Below are positions 1-8,783 of a stretch of 64,000 bases of DNA, one piece after another. The translations under genes and the position numbers were made by a program. The notes under the pieces are model-generated. The model was not told where the DNA came from, did no database searches, and saw nothing but the letters and a program-made list of their open reading frames with translations. Origin of the DNA: Vogesella alkaliphila (lineage in GTDB: Bacteria > Pseudomonadota > Gammaproteobacteria > Burkholderiales > Chromobacteriaceae); NCBI RefSeq assembly GCF_014652475.1, contig NZ_BMYW01000001.1, positions 418,523 through 482,522 on the forward strand, given 5' to 3'. The stretch's first letter is position 1. Each line of letters starts with the position of its first letter.

Positions 1-246
1 GCAGCCCCCCTTGTCGCCGCCTGTGCCGCAGTGGAAAGGTTGGCCGCAACGGCCGCAGTTCAGTTCGCGCAGCGGCAAGGGCTGGCGCAGGCTGGCGATG
101 CGCTGCAACGCCGCCTGTTTCTCCGCCTTGCTGGCCGAGCCCCAGCCGCTGATCTCCGCCAGCGTGCGCAGGCAGCCGGTGCAGTAGCGGCCGCTGGCAT
201 CGAGCCGGCATTGCTTGACGCAGGGCGAGGCGATGTCCTCAGTCAT
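1..246 (-). CDS. DUF1289 / Cys-rich small protein (3' end outside window)
   Basis: The reverse strand reads 82 codons from the ATG at 246 and runs off the window edge. The first 33 residues match the DUF1289 pattern: C9, C13, C22 and C25 are followed by RTLAEISGW, a likely metal or Fe-S knuckle. A second cysteine cluster, CGRCGQPFHCG, resembles the Cys-rich CWC type. The molecular role is unknown. The ATG overlaps the stop codon of hutD (ATGACTGA), so the two are translationally coupled. One copy of the dispersed 13-mer lies inside the second cysteine cluster and encodes CGQP. Confidence 0.75.
   Translation of the reverse strand, partial: MTEDIASPCVKQCRLDASGRYCTGCLRTLAEISGWGSASKAEKQAALQRIASLRQPLPLRELNCGRCGQPFHCGTGGDKGGC
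36..48 (+). repeat. dispersed 13-mer, G variant
   Basis: Exact AAGGTTGGCCGCA inside the DUF1289 gene. On the coding strand it reads CGQP, a frame used by no other copy in this window. Confidence 0.85.
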
Positions 247-838
247 CGCCGTCGGTCCCCGCATCCCCAAACACGACATGCGCCAGCAGTAGTTGGCAGG
301 CGTTGTCGCTGTGCAGCTGCAGCGTGCCGGCCTGCTCCCGCCATAGCAGGTCGAACGGCCGCAGCCTGTCGCTGACTTCGCCACCATTCACCGTCACCGC
401 GTCGCCCTGTGCCAGGAACAGCAGCAGCGGGCCGTCGTGCGCCAGCGTCAGGCTGCCGTCGAGCGACAGCCGTTCGGCGCGGTGCCGGCAGCGGCTGCGG
501 CGGGTCATGATGTTGAAGTCGCGCACCTTGCCGGCTAGGCGCCGGCTGCTGATCGGCCATTCGCCGGCAAAGTGCAGCAGCGGGCTGTCCGTTTGCAGCG
601 TGGCCAGTGGCGCACCGTCGCGCTGCAACTGCAGGCCGCCGCCTTCCAGCAGCGTCAGGGTGCGGTCGATGCCGTCGAAGCGCGAGAACGGGCCGTCGCT
701 GTCGACATCGGCGACGCTGACGCGCAGCGCAAAGTCGTCAAGGTTGGCCGCAGCGGGGCGGATCAGCAGCTGGCGGGTGATGCCGCCGCCGTTTTTCCAC
801 GGGCTGGGCGGGCAGTCGGCAAAGCGGACGATGTGCAT
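239..838 (-). CDS. hutD: HutD/Ves family cupin-like protein
   Basis: 199 residues from the ATG at 838, beginning MHIVRFADCPPSPWKNGGG. The open frame extends further upstream, but this start gives the usual HutD beginning with the conserved WKNGGGITRQ segment. HutD/Ves proteins are small beta-barrel proteins often found with histidine-utilisation genes; their exact role is unsettled and may be regulatory or metabolite-sensing. No other hut gene is nearby, so a histidine link is only inferred from the family. The stop overlaps the start of the downstream DUF1289 gene. A dispersed 13-mer at 740-752 encodes AANL near the N-terminus. Confidence 0.8.
   Translation of the reverse strand: MHIVRFADCPPSPWKNGGGITRQLLIRPAAANLDDFALRVSVADVDSDGPFSRFDGIDRTLTLLEGGGLQLQRDGAPLATLQTDSPLLHFAGEWPISSRRLAGKVRDFNIMTRRSRCRHRAERLSLDGSLTLAHDGPLLLFLAQGDAVTVNGGEVSDRLRPFDLLWREQAGTLQLHSDNACQLLLAHVVFGDAGTDGDD
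740..752 (+). repeat. dispersed 13-mer, G variant
   Basis: Exact copy inside hutD; it reads AANL on the coding strand. Confidence 0.85.
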
Positions 839-1196
839 GAGGGTCGGGGCCGGACAGGGAAAGCGCGATGGTAGCACGCGGCCGGTGCCGGTCGCAGCGG
901 GCAGGGTGCCGGCGCGCAAGCCTGGCCGCAACCCCTGGCGGGCGGAATTGACACAAAGCTGCCCCGCTGGGACAGCCGGCGGCGCGCGGCCCGTAGCCAT
1001 GGCCGCCGGCATGGCAGGATGTGCCGCCATGTCGCTTATCGGCGCAAGCCTGCGGCACAAACGTCAAGCTGCTTGCCGCAGCGCGGCGCGATGCCTCGTG
1101 ATAGACTTCTGTGTCCGGATTTTGTCACCCTGTCTGCCGGCCGGTAGCGACCCGTATGCTGCCGGCAGCAAGTCATTCAACACTTTGGAGCCCCGC
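839..1196. other. intergenic region between divergent hutD and tyrB
   Basis: 358 bases without a convincing gene. It must hold the promoters for both directions, but I see no clear -35/-10 pair. A perfect 12-base palindrome, GCTGCCGGCAGC, lies at 1158-1169, about 27 bases before the tyrB start, and could be an operator. A GGAG ribosome-binding site lies at 1187-1190. Confidence 0.5.
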
Positions 1197-2405
1197 ATGT
1201 CCTCTTCGATCTTCGCCGCCGTGGAAATGGCGCCGCGCGACCCGATTCTTGGCCTGAACGAAGCCTTCAACGCCGATACCCGTCCGACAAAAGTCAACCT
1301 GGGTGTCGGCGTTTATTACGACGACAACGGCAAGATCCCGCTGCTGGCCGCCGTGAAGGCCGCCGAAAAGGTGCGTCTGGAAGCGATGCCGCCGCGCGGC
1401 TACCAGCCGATCGAAGGCCCGGCCACCTACACCTTGGCGGTGCAGAACCTGCTGTTCGGCGCCGACAGCGCGCTGACCGCCGCCGGTCGCGTGGTGACCG
1501 CCGAAGCGCTGGGTGGTACCGGCGCCCTGAAGATCGGTGCCGACTTCCTGAAGCGCCTGAATGCTGACGCCAAGGTCTACATCAGCAACCCGTCGTGGGA
1601 AAACCACCGCGCGCTGTTCGAGTCCGCCGGCTTCACCGTTGAAAACTACCCGTACTACGACGAAGCGACCCGTGGCGTGAACTTCGAGGCGATGAAGGCC
1701 TTCCTGCTGGGCCTGGACGCTGGTTCCGTGATCGTGCTGCACGCCTGCTGCCACAACCCGACCGGCGCCGACCTGTCCGACGCCCAGTGGGCGGAAGTGG
1801 TGGACGCCTGCCGCAGCCGCGGTCTGGTGCCGTTCCTCGACATGGCCTACCAGGGCTTTGCCGACGGCATCGAGGCCGATGCGGTGGCGGTGCGCCTGTT
1901 CTCCGCCTCCGGCCTGCAGTTTTTCGTGTCCAGCTCCTTCTCCAAGAGCTTCTCGCTGTACGGCGAACGCGTCGGCGCGCTGTCCATCGTGACCGAGAGC
2001 AAGGAAGAGTCCGCGCGCGTGCTGTCGCAGCTCAAGCGCGTGATCCGTACCAACTACTCCAACCCGCCTATCCACGGCGGTGCGGTGGTGGCGGCGGTAC
2101 TGTCCAGCCCGGAACTGCGCCAGCAGTGGGAAGACGAACTGGCAGGCATGCGCGATCGCATCCGCGCCATGCGCGTGGCACTGGTGGAAGCGATCCAGGC
2201 CCAGGGCGTGGCGCAGGACTTCAGCTTCGTGATCAAGCAGCGCGGCATGTTCTCCTACACCGGCCTGACCGTGGCCCAGGTCGAGCGCCTGAAGGAAGAG
2301 TTCGGCATCTACGCGGTGTCCACCGGCCGTATCTGCCTGGCGGCACTGAACAGCAAGAACATCGGCTACGTGGCCGAAGCGATTGCCAAGGTGGTCAAGG
2401 CCTGA
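1197..2405 (+). CDS. tyrB: aspartate/aromatic amino acid aminotransferase
   Basis: 402 residues, a PLP fold-type I class I aminotransferase of the AspC/TyrB group, transferring amino groups between aspartate or aromatic amino acids and 2-oxoglutarate in the cytosol. The cofactor lysine is K250 in SSSFSKSFSLYGERVG. NPTGAD near residue 187 and DMAYQG near 215 are typical of the subgroup. The ATG at 1197 is chosen because GGAG lies 6 bases upstream and the N-terminus (SIFAAVEMAPRDPILGLNEAF) is canonical; an open frame continues far upstream without family similarity. AspC versus TyrB specificity cannot be decided from sequence alone. It is monocistronic, with a strong terminator. Confidence 0.9.
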   Translation: MSSSIFAAVEMAPRDPILGLNEAFNADTRPTKVNLGVGVYYDDNGKIPLLAAVKAAEKVRLEAMPPRGYQPIEGPATYTLAVQNLLFGADSALTAAGRVVTAEALGGTGALKIGADFLKRLNADAKVYISNPSWENHRALFESAGFTVENYPYYDEATRGVNFEAMKAFLLGLDAGSVIVLHACCHNPTGADLSDAQWAEVVDACRSRGLVPFLDMAYQGFADGIEADAVAVRLFSASGLQFFVSSSFSKSFSLYGERVGALSIVTESKEESARVLSQLKRVIRTNYSNPPIHGGAVVAAVLSSPELRQQWEDELAGMRDRIRAMRVALVEAIQAQGVAQDFSFVIKQRGMFSYTGLTVAQVERLKEEFGIYAVSTGRICLAALNSKNIGYVAEAIAKVVKA

Positions 2406-2428
2406 TCGATCCGGCCGGCTTCACCACG

Positions 2429-2460
2429 AAAAACCCCGCTGTCTGACAGCGGGGTTTTTT
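2429..2460 (+). terminator. intrinsic terminator of tyrB
   Basis: The stem CCCCGCTG (2434-2441) pairs with CAGCGGGG (2447-2454), with a 5-base loop and a run of six T. The As before the stem make it potentially bidirectional, serving the convergent gene ending at 2483. Confidence 0.9.
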
Positions 2461-2482
2461 CATGGCCGTTGCGTGGCGGGGC

Positions 2483-3250
2483 TTACGGCTCCAGCCCGAC
2501 GCGCAGCACCTCCAGCGGTGGCGCGCTGAGCGGGAACCAGCGCTTGTGGATGGCCTGGAAGCTGCCGTCACGCTTCATGTCGCGCAGCGCCTGCTCCCAG
2601 GCCAGCACCTGTTGCCGCGACGTGCCCCTAGAGAAGGCGAGGTACAGCGCCAGCGACTCCAGCGTCGCGATGCGCTCCACCGCGTTGTCGGCGATCCCCA
2701 GCCGCTGCAGCACCTGCGGCACCACGATATTGCCCTCCGCCCACAGCCGCACGCGGCCGGCCAGCAGCATCCTGGCCGAGTGCTGCGGGTCGGTGGTGGC
2801 GGTGACGTTGTAACCGTGCGTCCGCGCGGTGCTCTCGAAAATGCTGCCGCGATAGGCCGCGGTCGGCAACCGCCGCCGCACGTCGCCCATGTCGCGCAGC
2901 TGCTGCGCCTGTTCGCGCAGCGCGAACACGTCGGTGCTGGAGGTCGCCACCGGTCCCAGCAGCGTCATCTTGCCTTCGCGCTCGGCATTGCGGCCCACGG
3001 TAAACAGCAGCACGTCTGGTTCGCTCAGCAGGTGCTGGTAGGCGCGCGCCCACGGTTGTACCTGGATGGTGTCGCGGTTGCCGGTGCGCTTTTGCAGCGC
3101 CTGCACCACTTCCACCGCCATGCCGGCGGCGGCATCCTGCTTGTTGCGGAAGCTGAGCGGCGGCCAGTCTTCGGTGTAGATCGCCAGTGCGCGTCCCGGC
3201 TGGCTGTAGCCGGTCAGCAGCAGGAGCAGGACAAGGAAAGGGTATCGCAT
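2483..3250 (-). CDS. periplasmic solute-binding protein, family 3-like
   Basis: 255 residues with an N-terminal signal peptide (MRYPFLVLLLLLTGYS..ALA). The body begins IYTEDWPPLSFRN and continues with GMAVEVVQALQKRTG, the pattern of the SBP_bac_3 / amino-acid-binding fold. Such proteins bind a small ligand in the periplasm. No permease or ATPase gene is adjacent, so it may be an orphan binding protein, or one of the enzyme-associated or sensor-type members common in Neisseriales and pseudomonads. The ligand is unknown. The ATG at 3250 gives a standard signal peptide. Confidence 0.75.
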   Translation of the reverse strand: MRYPFLVLLLLLTGYSQPGRALAIYTEDWPPLSFRNKQDAAAGMAVEVVQALQKRTGNRDTIQVQPWARAYQHLLSEPDVLLFTVGRNAEREGKMTLLGPVATSSTDVFALREQAQQLRDMGDVRRRLPTAAYRGSIFESTARTHGYNVTATTDPQHSARMLLAGRVRLWAEGNIVVPQVLQRLGIADNAVERIATLESLALYLAFSRGTSRQQVLAWEQALRDMKRDGSFQAIHKRWFPLSAPPLEVLRVGLEP

Positions 3251-3321
3251 ATGAATATCCCGACGGACTGGGCCGCCAGTTTACTACAGCCGGCGATGGC
3301 GTCGCGGGGCGTGCCAAAAAA

Positions 3322-3355
3322 ACAAGGTTGGCCGCAGTGTTGCGGCCAACCTTGT
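3322..3355 (-). terminator. pepP terminator built from an inverted 13-mer pair
   Basis: AAGGTTGGCCGCA (3324-3336) faces its inverse (3341-3353) across a GTGT loop. On the minus strand the stem runs straight into a run of seven T, so it terminates pepP, whose stop is at 3376. Both arms are exact copies of the dispersed repeat. Confidence 0.85.
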
Positions 3356-3375
3356 TCGGCAGGGAGGGGGCGGGC

Positions 3376-5178
3376 TTACAGCGCGCGGGTGTGCTGCTGC
3401 AGCCAGGCCAGCGCCACGCCGTCCAGCTGAGGTGCTAGCCGTTCGCGCACGTGGCGGTGGTAGTCGTTGAGCCAGTCGGTTTCCTCCTGGTTCAGCAGCG
3501 CGGGTTCGATGCAGCGCAGGTCGATCGGGCACAGCGTCAGCGTTTCGAACTTGAGGAAGTCGCCGAACGCGTTGCTGTCGGCGGCCACGTTCAGCAGCAG
3601 GTTCTCGATGCGCACGCCCCACTGGCCGGGGCGGTAGATGCCCGGCTCGTTGGAGGTGATCATGCCCGGTTGCATCGCCATGGTCGCTTCCGGCTGCGAG
3701 CGCGAGATGCTCTGCGGGCCTTCGTGCACGTTGAGGAAATAGCCGACACCGTGGCCGACGCCGTGGCCGAAGTCGATGCCGTGCTGCCAGATCGGCGCCC
3801 GCGCCAGCGCGTCCAGCATCGGCGACAGCGTGCCCTGCGGAAACTGCGCGCGCGACAGGGCGATCATACCCTTCAGCACCAGCGTGAAGTCGCGCTTCTG
3901 TTCGGCGCTGGGCTGGCCCACCGCCACCACGCGGGTGATGTCGGTGGTGCCGCCCAGGTACTGGCCGCCGGAGTCGATCAGCAGCAGGCCGTCGCCCTCG
4001 ATCGCCGCGTGGTGTGCCGCGGTGGCGCGGTAGTGCGGCAGCGCGCCGTTGGCGTTGAAGCCGGCGATGGTGGCGAAGCTGGGCGACACGAAGCCGGGGC
4101 GGCGGGCGCGCGCGGCGGTGATCTGCTCGTCGATGGTCAGCTCGGTGATGGTCAGCTCGGTGATGGTCTCGCGGTTGACCGCGCCCTCGAACCAGGCAAA
4201 GAACTCGGCCAGCGCCACGCCGTCCTGCACCATGGTGTCGCGCACGTGCTGCGCCTCGGCCTCGCTCTTGCGCGACTTGAGCAGGGTGGAGGGGTTGATG
4301 GTCTCGACCACGGCAACGTTGGCCGCGATGGCCTCGCGCAGGCCGAGGGTGACGCGGCGGGGGTCCAGCAGCAGGCGGCTGTCCGCCGCCAGGGCCGCCA
4401 GCGCGACCTTGGCCTGACCGTAAGCGGCGACGGCGATGCCGTCTGCGGCCAACCTTTGCGCCAGCGCGGTGTCGATCTTGCCGTCGCCGACGAACAGGGT
4501 GCCGCCGCTGCCGTCCAGCAGCAGGTGGCTGACGAACACCGGGTTGTAACTGACGTCGCTGCCGCGCAGGTTCAGCAGCCAGGCGATGTCGTCCAGCGTG
4601 GAGAGGAAGTGGTGGCTGGCGCCGTGCTGCCGCATCGCGTCGCGCACCGCGGCCAGCTTGTCGGCGCGGCTGGTGGCGGCGTAGGGCGGCAGGTGTTCGT
4701 ACACCGGCTGGCCCGGCAGCGGCGAGCGATCCGGCCACACCGCCTGCAGCAGGTCGTCACTGCGCAGCGTGATGCCGGCGGCGAGGAGTTTGTCCTGCAG
4801 CGCGCGGGCGCTGGCCAGGGCCAGCACGTCGCCGTCTACCGCCAGCACGTCGCCGGCACCAAGGTTGGCCGCAAGCCAGTCCAGGTGCAGCGGCTGGGCC
4901 ACGGTCTGGATCTTCATCAGTGCGATGCCGCTGCCGGCCAGCTCCTGTTCCGCCTGCACCCAGTAGCGGCTGTCGGCCCACAGGCCGGCAAAATCGGCGG
5001 TGACGATCAGGGTGCCGACCGAGCCGTGAAAGCCGGACAGCCAGCGCCGGCCCTGCCAGTGGGGCGGCAGGTACTCGGACAGGTGTGGATCGGAGGACGG
5101 AATCAGGCAGGCGGCGATGCCTTGCTGCTGCATGTGGCGGCGCAGTGCGGCCAGGCGGGTCGGGATGGTGTGCGTCAT
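3376..5178 (-). CDS. pepP: Xaa-Pro aminopeptidase (M24B)
   Basis: 600 residues, the long three-domain form resembling eukaryotic cytosolic aminopeptidase P: two creatinase-N-like domains followed by a C-terminal pita-bread M24 domain. The dinuclear metal ligands are visible as D in LLIDSGG, D in GGTTDITR, H in VGYFLNVHEGP, E in TSNEPGIY and E in RIENLL. It removes an N-terminal residue preceding proline. The start ATG at 5178 follows a GAGAAG site. Two oddities are visible. A 15-base tandem duplication gives ITELTITELTIDEQ in the middle domain boundary. Three copies or near-copies of the dispersed repeat lie inside the gene (4315, 4444, 4861). Confidence 0.92.
   Translation of the reverse strand: MTHTIPTRLAALRRHMQQQGIAACLIPSSDPHLSEYLPPHWQGRRWLSGFHGSVGTLIVTADFAGLWADSRYWVQAEQELAGSGIALMKIQTVAQPLHLDWLAANLGAGDVLAVDGDVLALASARALQDKLLAAGITLRSDDLLQAVWPDRSPLPGQPVYEHLPPYAATSRADKLAAVRDAMRQHGASHHFLSTLDDIAWLLNLRGSDVSYNPVFVSHLLLDGSGGTLFVGDGKIDTALAQRLAADGIAVAAYGQAKVALAALAADSRLLLDPRRVTLGLREAIAANVAVVETINPSTLLKSRKSEAEAQHVRDTMVQDGVALAEFFAWFEGAVNRETITELTITELTIDEQITAARARRPGFVSPSFATIAGFNANGALPHYRATAAHHAAIEGDGLLLIDSGGQYLGGTTDITRVVAVGQPSAEQKRDFTLVLKGMIALSRAQFPQGTLSPMLDALARAPIWQHGIDFGHGVGHGVGYFLNVHEGPQSISRSQPEATMAMQPGMITSNEPGIYRPGQWGVRIENLLLNVAADSNAFGDFLKFETLTLCPIDLRCIEPALLNQEETDWLNDYHRHVRERLAPQLDGVALAWLQQHTRAL
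4141..4168. repeat. 15-base tandem duplication inside pepP
   Basis: CTCGGTGATGGTCAG (4141-4155) is followed immediately by CTCGGTGATGGTC (4156-4168), and the end of the unit (GATGGTCAG) also precedes it at 4132-4140. In frame it produces two ITELT units in the protein. Confidence 0.85.
4444..4456 (-). repeat. dispersed 13-mer, G variant
   Basis: Exact copy in pepP, in the coding-strand orientation, reading QRLAAD. Confidence 0.85.
4861..4873 (+). repeat. dispersed 13-mer, G variant
   Basis: Exact copy in pepP, opposite to the coding strand, reading LAANLG. The same gene therefore carries the word in both orientations. Confidence 0.85.
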
Positions 5179-5287
5179 CGTACTTCTCGGTGGGAGATTG
5201 TATGCATTCTGCGATGGCGGGGTGTTTTGTGCAAATTATTTTGCCAATTGGCGCAATAGTCTGTCTTTCTATAAATGAATAGGGCAT

Positions 5288-5321
5288 GAAAAAAGCCGGA
5301 GCAGGCTCCGGCTTGGTTTTT
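5288..5321 (-). terminator. intrinsic terminator of phaA
   Basis: AAGCCGGAG (5293-5301) pairs with CTCCGGCTT (5306-5314) over a 4-base loop. On the minus strand it ends in a run of six T just after the phaA stop. Confidence 0.88.
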
Positions 5322-5333
5322 CGGACTACAGGC

Positions 5334-6515
5334 TTACTTGCGTTCTACCGCCAGCGCCACGCCCATGCCGCCACCGATGCACAGTGTCGCCAGGCCTTTC
5401 TTGGCGTCGCGACGCTGCATTTCGTGCAGCAGGGTCACCAGCACGCGGCAGCCGGAAGCGCCGATCGGGTGACCCAGTGCAATGGCGCCACCGTTGACGT
5501 TAACCTTGTCCGCGCTCCAGCCCAGCTCTTTCGCCACGCCCAGTGCCTGTGCGGCGAAGGCTTCGTTGGCTTCCACCAGGTCGAGGTCTTCCACCTTCCA
5601 GCCGGCCTTGTCCAGCGCCTTGCGGGTGGCGGCTACCGGGCCGATGCCCATGATTTCCGGTGCGCAGCCGGTCAGCGCGTAGGACTTGATGGTGGCCAGC
5701 GGCGTCAGGCCCAGTTCGGCGGCCTTGGCGGCGGTCATCAGCATCACCGCGGCGGCGCCGTCGTTGATGCCGGAGGCGTTACCGGCGGTCACGGAACCGT
5801 CTTTCTTGAACGCCGGGCGCAGCTTGGCCAGGGTTTCGGTGGTGGTGCCCACCTTGATGTACTCGTCGCTGGCGAAGGCAACAGGGTCGCCCTTGCGCTG
5901 CGGTACCAGCACCGGCACGATCTCGTCGACGAACTTGCCGGCTTTCTGCGCGGCTTCGGCGCGGTTCTGCGAGGCCAGTGCCAGCGCATCCTGCTCGTCG
6001 CGGCTGATCTCGTACTTGGCGGCCACGTTTTCGGCGGTGATGCCCATGTGGTACTGGTTGTAGACATCGGTCAGGCCGTCGGCAACCATGGTGTCCACCA
6101 GCTGGGCGTTGCCCATGCGGAAGCCGTCACGCGAGCCCGGCAGGATGTGCGGCGACAGCGACATGCTTTCCTGGCCGCCGGCGATCACGATCTCGGCGTC
6201 GCCGTTGGCGATGGCCTGGGCACCCAGGTGCACGGCGCGCAGGCCGGAGCCGCATACCACGTTGAGGGTGGAGGCCGGGGTCGACACCGGCAGGCCGGCC
6301 TTGATCAGCGCCTGGCGCGCCGGGTTCTGGCCGGCGCCGGCGGTCAGCACCTGACCGAGGATCACTTCGCTCACCGCTTCCGGCTTCACGCCGGTCTTCT
6401 CCAGCAAACCCTTGATCACGGTTGCACCCAGCTCCGGAGCCGGGATTTTGGACAGCGAGCCACCAAAGCTGCCGACAGCGGTACGCAGGGCGGCAACGAT
6501 CACGATATCTTGCAT
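5334..6515 (-). CDS. phaA: acetyl-CoA C-acetyltransferase (beta-ketothiolase)
   Basis: 393 residues, the exact size of biosynthetic thiolases. It condenses two acetyl-CoA into acetoacetyl-CoA, the first step of polyhydroxybutyrate synthesis, and can run in reverse. Catalytic residues are visible: C88 in NVVCGSG, H349 in GHPIGASG and C379 in CIGGGMG. It lies directly downstream of phaC on the same strand, with a 96-base gap holding a large hairpin. The reductase PhaB is not in the window, so it must be encoded elsewhere or substituted. Confidence 0.93.
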   Translation of the reverse strand: MQDIVIVAALRTAVGSFGGSLSKIPAPELGATVIKGLLEKTGVKPEAVSEVILGQVLTAGAGQNPARQALIKAGLPVSTPASTLNVVCGSGLRAVHLGAQAIANGDAEIVIAGGQESMSLSPHILPGSRDGFRMGNAQLVDTMVADGLTDVYNQYHMGITAENVAAKYEISRDEQDALALASQNRAEAAQKAGKFVDEIVPVLVPQRKGDPVAFASDEYIKVGTTTETLAKLRPAFKKDGSVTAGNASGINDGAAAVMLMTAAKAAELGLTPLATIKSYALTGCAPEIMGIGPVAATRKALDKAGWKVEDLDLVEANEAFAAQALGVAKELGWSADKVNVNGGAIALGHPIGASGCRVLVTLLHEMQRRDAKKGLATLCIGGGMGVALAVERK

Positions 6516-6550
6516 GAGAGTTTCTCCACGAGTGTGTTTGCTTGTTATTG

Positions 6551-6590
6551 GCTACAGTGCTGTTGTGCGACGCACAAGGGGCACTGTAGC
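6551..6590. repeat. two-tier inverted repeat between phaC and phaA
   Basis: The outer arms GCTACAGTGC (6551-6560) and GCACTGTAGC (6581-6590) enclose inner arms TTGTGCG (6563-6569) and CGCACAA (6571-6577). No T-run follows on the minus strand, so it is not a standard terminator. It may be an mRNA-processing or stability element between the two cistrons. Confidence 0.65.
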
Positions 6591-6611
6591 ACAATCCATG
6601 AGACGGGTTGT

Positions 6612-8378
6612 TTACTGCATGGCCGCCAGTTGCGGCATGGCCTTGGCCTGCACGTACAGACCCGGTGCCGGGCACAGCGGCGGCAATTCCTTGCTGCCCA
6701 TCGCCTTCGGCGCGGCCACTTTCTTGCCGGACTGCGGCGCCAGCCAGCCGTCCCAGTCCTTCCACCAGCTGCCGGGCATGCTCTGTGCGGTTTCCAGCCA
6801 GGTGTCGGCGTCGGCGGCCAACGTGTCGTTGACCCAGTAGTTGCGCTTGTCCTTGGTCACCGGGTTGATGGAGCCGGCGATGTGGCCGGAGGCGCCGAGC
6901 ACGAAGCGGCGCGAGGCGGCGCCTTCCAGGAACTTGACGCCGTCGAAGGCCGATTTCCACGGCACGATGTGGTCTTCACGCGCGGCGAAGATGTACACCG
7001 GCACCTTGATCTTGCGGATGTCGATCTTCACGCCGCACAGGGTGATGCTGTCCGGCTTGGTCAGCGCGTTGCGGTCGTAGTACTCGCGCAGGAAGAAGGT
7101 GTGCATCGGCATCGGCAGGTCCACCGCGTCGTTGTTCCAGTACAAGAGGTCGAACGGTGGCGGCGTTTTGCCCAGCAGGTAGTTGTTGACCACGTAGTTC
7201 CACACCAGGTCGTTGGCGCGCAGGCTGGCAAAGGTGCGGCCCAGCTCCTTGCCGCTGACGATGCCGCCGTTGCCGGCGGCCAGCTTGGCCTCGCGACCCT
7301 TGAAGAAGTTGTCATCGAGGAAGACCTTGATCTCGCCCGGATCGGTGTGGTCGATCAGCGAGGTCATGAAGGTGGCGGAATCGATGTAGTTCAGGCCGCG
7401 CGCTTCCATCACGCACAGAGCGGTGGTGAGGATCACGCCGCCGATGCAGAAGCCCAGCGCGTTCATGCTAGGCTGCTTGGTGATCTTGCGCACCGCTTCG
7501 GCGGCGGCGATCACGCCTTCCTCGATGTAGTTGTCCCACTGGTACAGCCTCATCTCCGGCGTCGCGGACTTCCAGCTGACCAGGAACACGCGGTAACCCT
7601 GGGCGACGAAGTGGCGCACCATGGAGTTGTCCGGCTGCAGGTCCATCAGGTAGTACTTGTTGACGCAGGGCGGCACGATCAGCAGCGGCTTTTCGTAGAC
7701 TTCGCCGGTGGTCGGGGTGTACTGGATCAGCTCGATCAGCTCGTTGCGGAACACCACTTCGCCCGGGGTGCAGGCAATGTTCTTGCCGATCTCGAACTTG
7801 GTCTCGTCCGACATCGAGATGTGACCCTTCTGGATGTCTTCCATCATGTTCTTCATGCCTTCGACCAGGCTCTCGCCCTTGGTCTCGATGGCCTGCTTGA
7901 TCACTTCCGGATTGGTCAGCATGAAGTTGGTCGGCGCCATGGCGTCGATGTACTGGCGGGTGACGAAGGCCAGTCGTTCCTTGTCTTCGCCTTCCAGATG
8001 GGTCTGGTCGGCGAGGTCGGTCATCCATTTCGAGGTCAGCAGGTAGCTTTGCTTGATGAAGCTGTAGAAGGGATGATCGTTCCATTCCGGTGCCGAGAAG
8101 CGGCGGTCAGTGCTGGCCGTCGGGGCAGCGGCGGCGCCGTTCTGGCCCAGGAACTGAATCCACAGGTTCATCTGCTGCTGGTACAGGCTGTTCTGCATCG
8201 CGATGAACTGGGTGGCGTTATTGACCATCTGGTTCCAGGCGCCGGCCATCGGGTTGGCGGCATCTTGCGGCGTCAGGCCGCTGCTCATGGAGTTGACGAA
8301 CTGCTGCATCCACTTTTGATTGGCCTCGGACAGGTTGGCAAAAAAGCTGTCCAGCGGGTTGGGGGTTTCCTGGCTCAT
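6612..8378 (-). CDS. phaC: class I polyhydroxyalkanoate synthase
   Basis: 588 residues with an N-terminal PhaC_N region and an alpha/beta-hydrolase catalytic domain. The nucleophile is C311 in the lipase-like box GFCIGG. The catalytic aspartate is in [12 protein letters not shown] and the histidine in [10 protein letters not shown]. It polymerises 3-hydroxyacyl-CoA onto granule-bound PHA. The length and the absence of a PhaE/PhaR partner nearby indicate class I. The start at 8378 has AAGGAG just upstream. It is probably cotranscribed with phaA. Confidence 0.94.
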   Translation of the reverse strand: MSQETPNPLDSFFANLSEANQKWMQQFVNSMSSGLTPQDAANPMAGAWNQMVNNATQFIAMQNSLYQQQMNLWIQFLGQNGAAAAPTASTDRRFSAPEWNDHPFYSFIKQSYLLTSKWMTDLADQTHLEGEDKERLAFVTRQYIDAMAPTNFMLTNPEVIKQAIETKGESLVEGMKNMMEDIQKGHISMSDETKFEIGKNIACTPGEVVFRNELIELIQYTPTTGEVYEKPLLIVPPCVNKYYLMDLQPDNSMVRHFVAQGYRVFLVSWKSATPEMRLYQWDNYIEEGVIAAAEAVRKITKQPSMNALGFCIGGVILTTALCVMEARGLNYIDSATFMTSLIDHTDPGEIKVFLDDNFFKGREAKLAAGNGGIVSGKELGRTFASLRANDLVWNYVVNNYLLGKTPPPFDLLYWNNDAVDLPMPMHTFFLREYYDRNALTKPDSITLCGVKIDIRKIKVPVYIFAAREDHIVPWKSAFDGVKFLEGAASRRFVLGASGHIAGSINPVTKDKRNYWVNDTLAADADTWLETAQSMPGSWWKDWDGWLAPQSGKKVAAPKAMGSKELPPLCPAPGLYVQAKAMPQLAAMQ

Positions 8379-8783
8379 GGGTTCTCCTTCGAAAGTGGAA
8401 AGACGATCAGCACCATCCCGCCCTGCATGCAGGCTGTTTTCTTGCGGGTGCTGTCGGTAGTTGCTTACGACTGTACCACCGCTTTATGACAAAACACAGC
8501 GCCTTATTGTTGCAGCGCAGGAATATCGTTGCGGGCTCGCAAACGCCATGCCAGCGCATGGGCGATGGCCGTCGGGGCGGGGATGCGGATGATGGCGGCA
8601 GTATAACCTGCTTCATGCTTTTGGTATGTTGCGATGCATCAATTTCTGTCGGCGATGCCCGGATGCCGGTAGCGGTGACGGCGGCAAGGTTGCCCTGCGG
8701 CGGCTGGAAAATCATACTGCGGCAGTGGCCGCGCTTTGCCTGTCTCCAGTCCGGCCCAATCACTTCAAGAAAAGGAAACATTC
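8379..8783. other. intergenic region between divergent phaC and FAH-family gene
   Basis: 405 bases without a supported gene; open frames here have no recognisable product and weak starts. It must contain the phaC promoter (minus) and the promoter for the gene at 8784 (plus). I found no convincing -35/-10 pair or regulator site. The ribosome-binding site AAAGGAAA precedes 8784. Confidence 0.5.

Noticed and set aside
5243-5252. The palindrome GCCAATTGGC upstream of pepP as an operator.
   Set aside because: A ten-base palindrome alone is weak evidence, and no regulator or promoter spacing supports it.
5286-8489. A very long open frame antisense to phaA and phaC, and others of about 1000 codons opposite speA/nnrS and the pot/EAL region.
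   Set aside because: They mirror real genes in GC-rich DNA where third-position G/C removes stops on the other strand. Their translations are low-complexity (His/Gly/Arg/Val-rich) and match no family, while the opposite strand encodes complete, motif-bearing enzymes.
8407-8781. A 124-codon frame on the minus strand between phaC and the FAH gene.
   Set aside because: It has no recognisable product or plausible start and overlaps the promoter region of both divergent genes.
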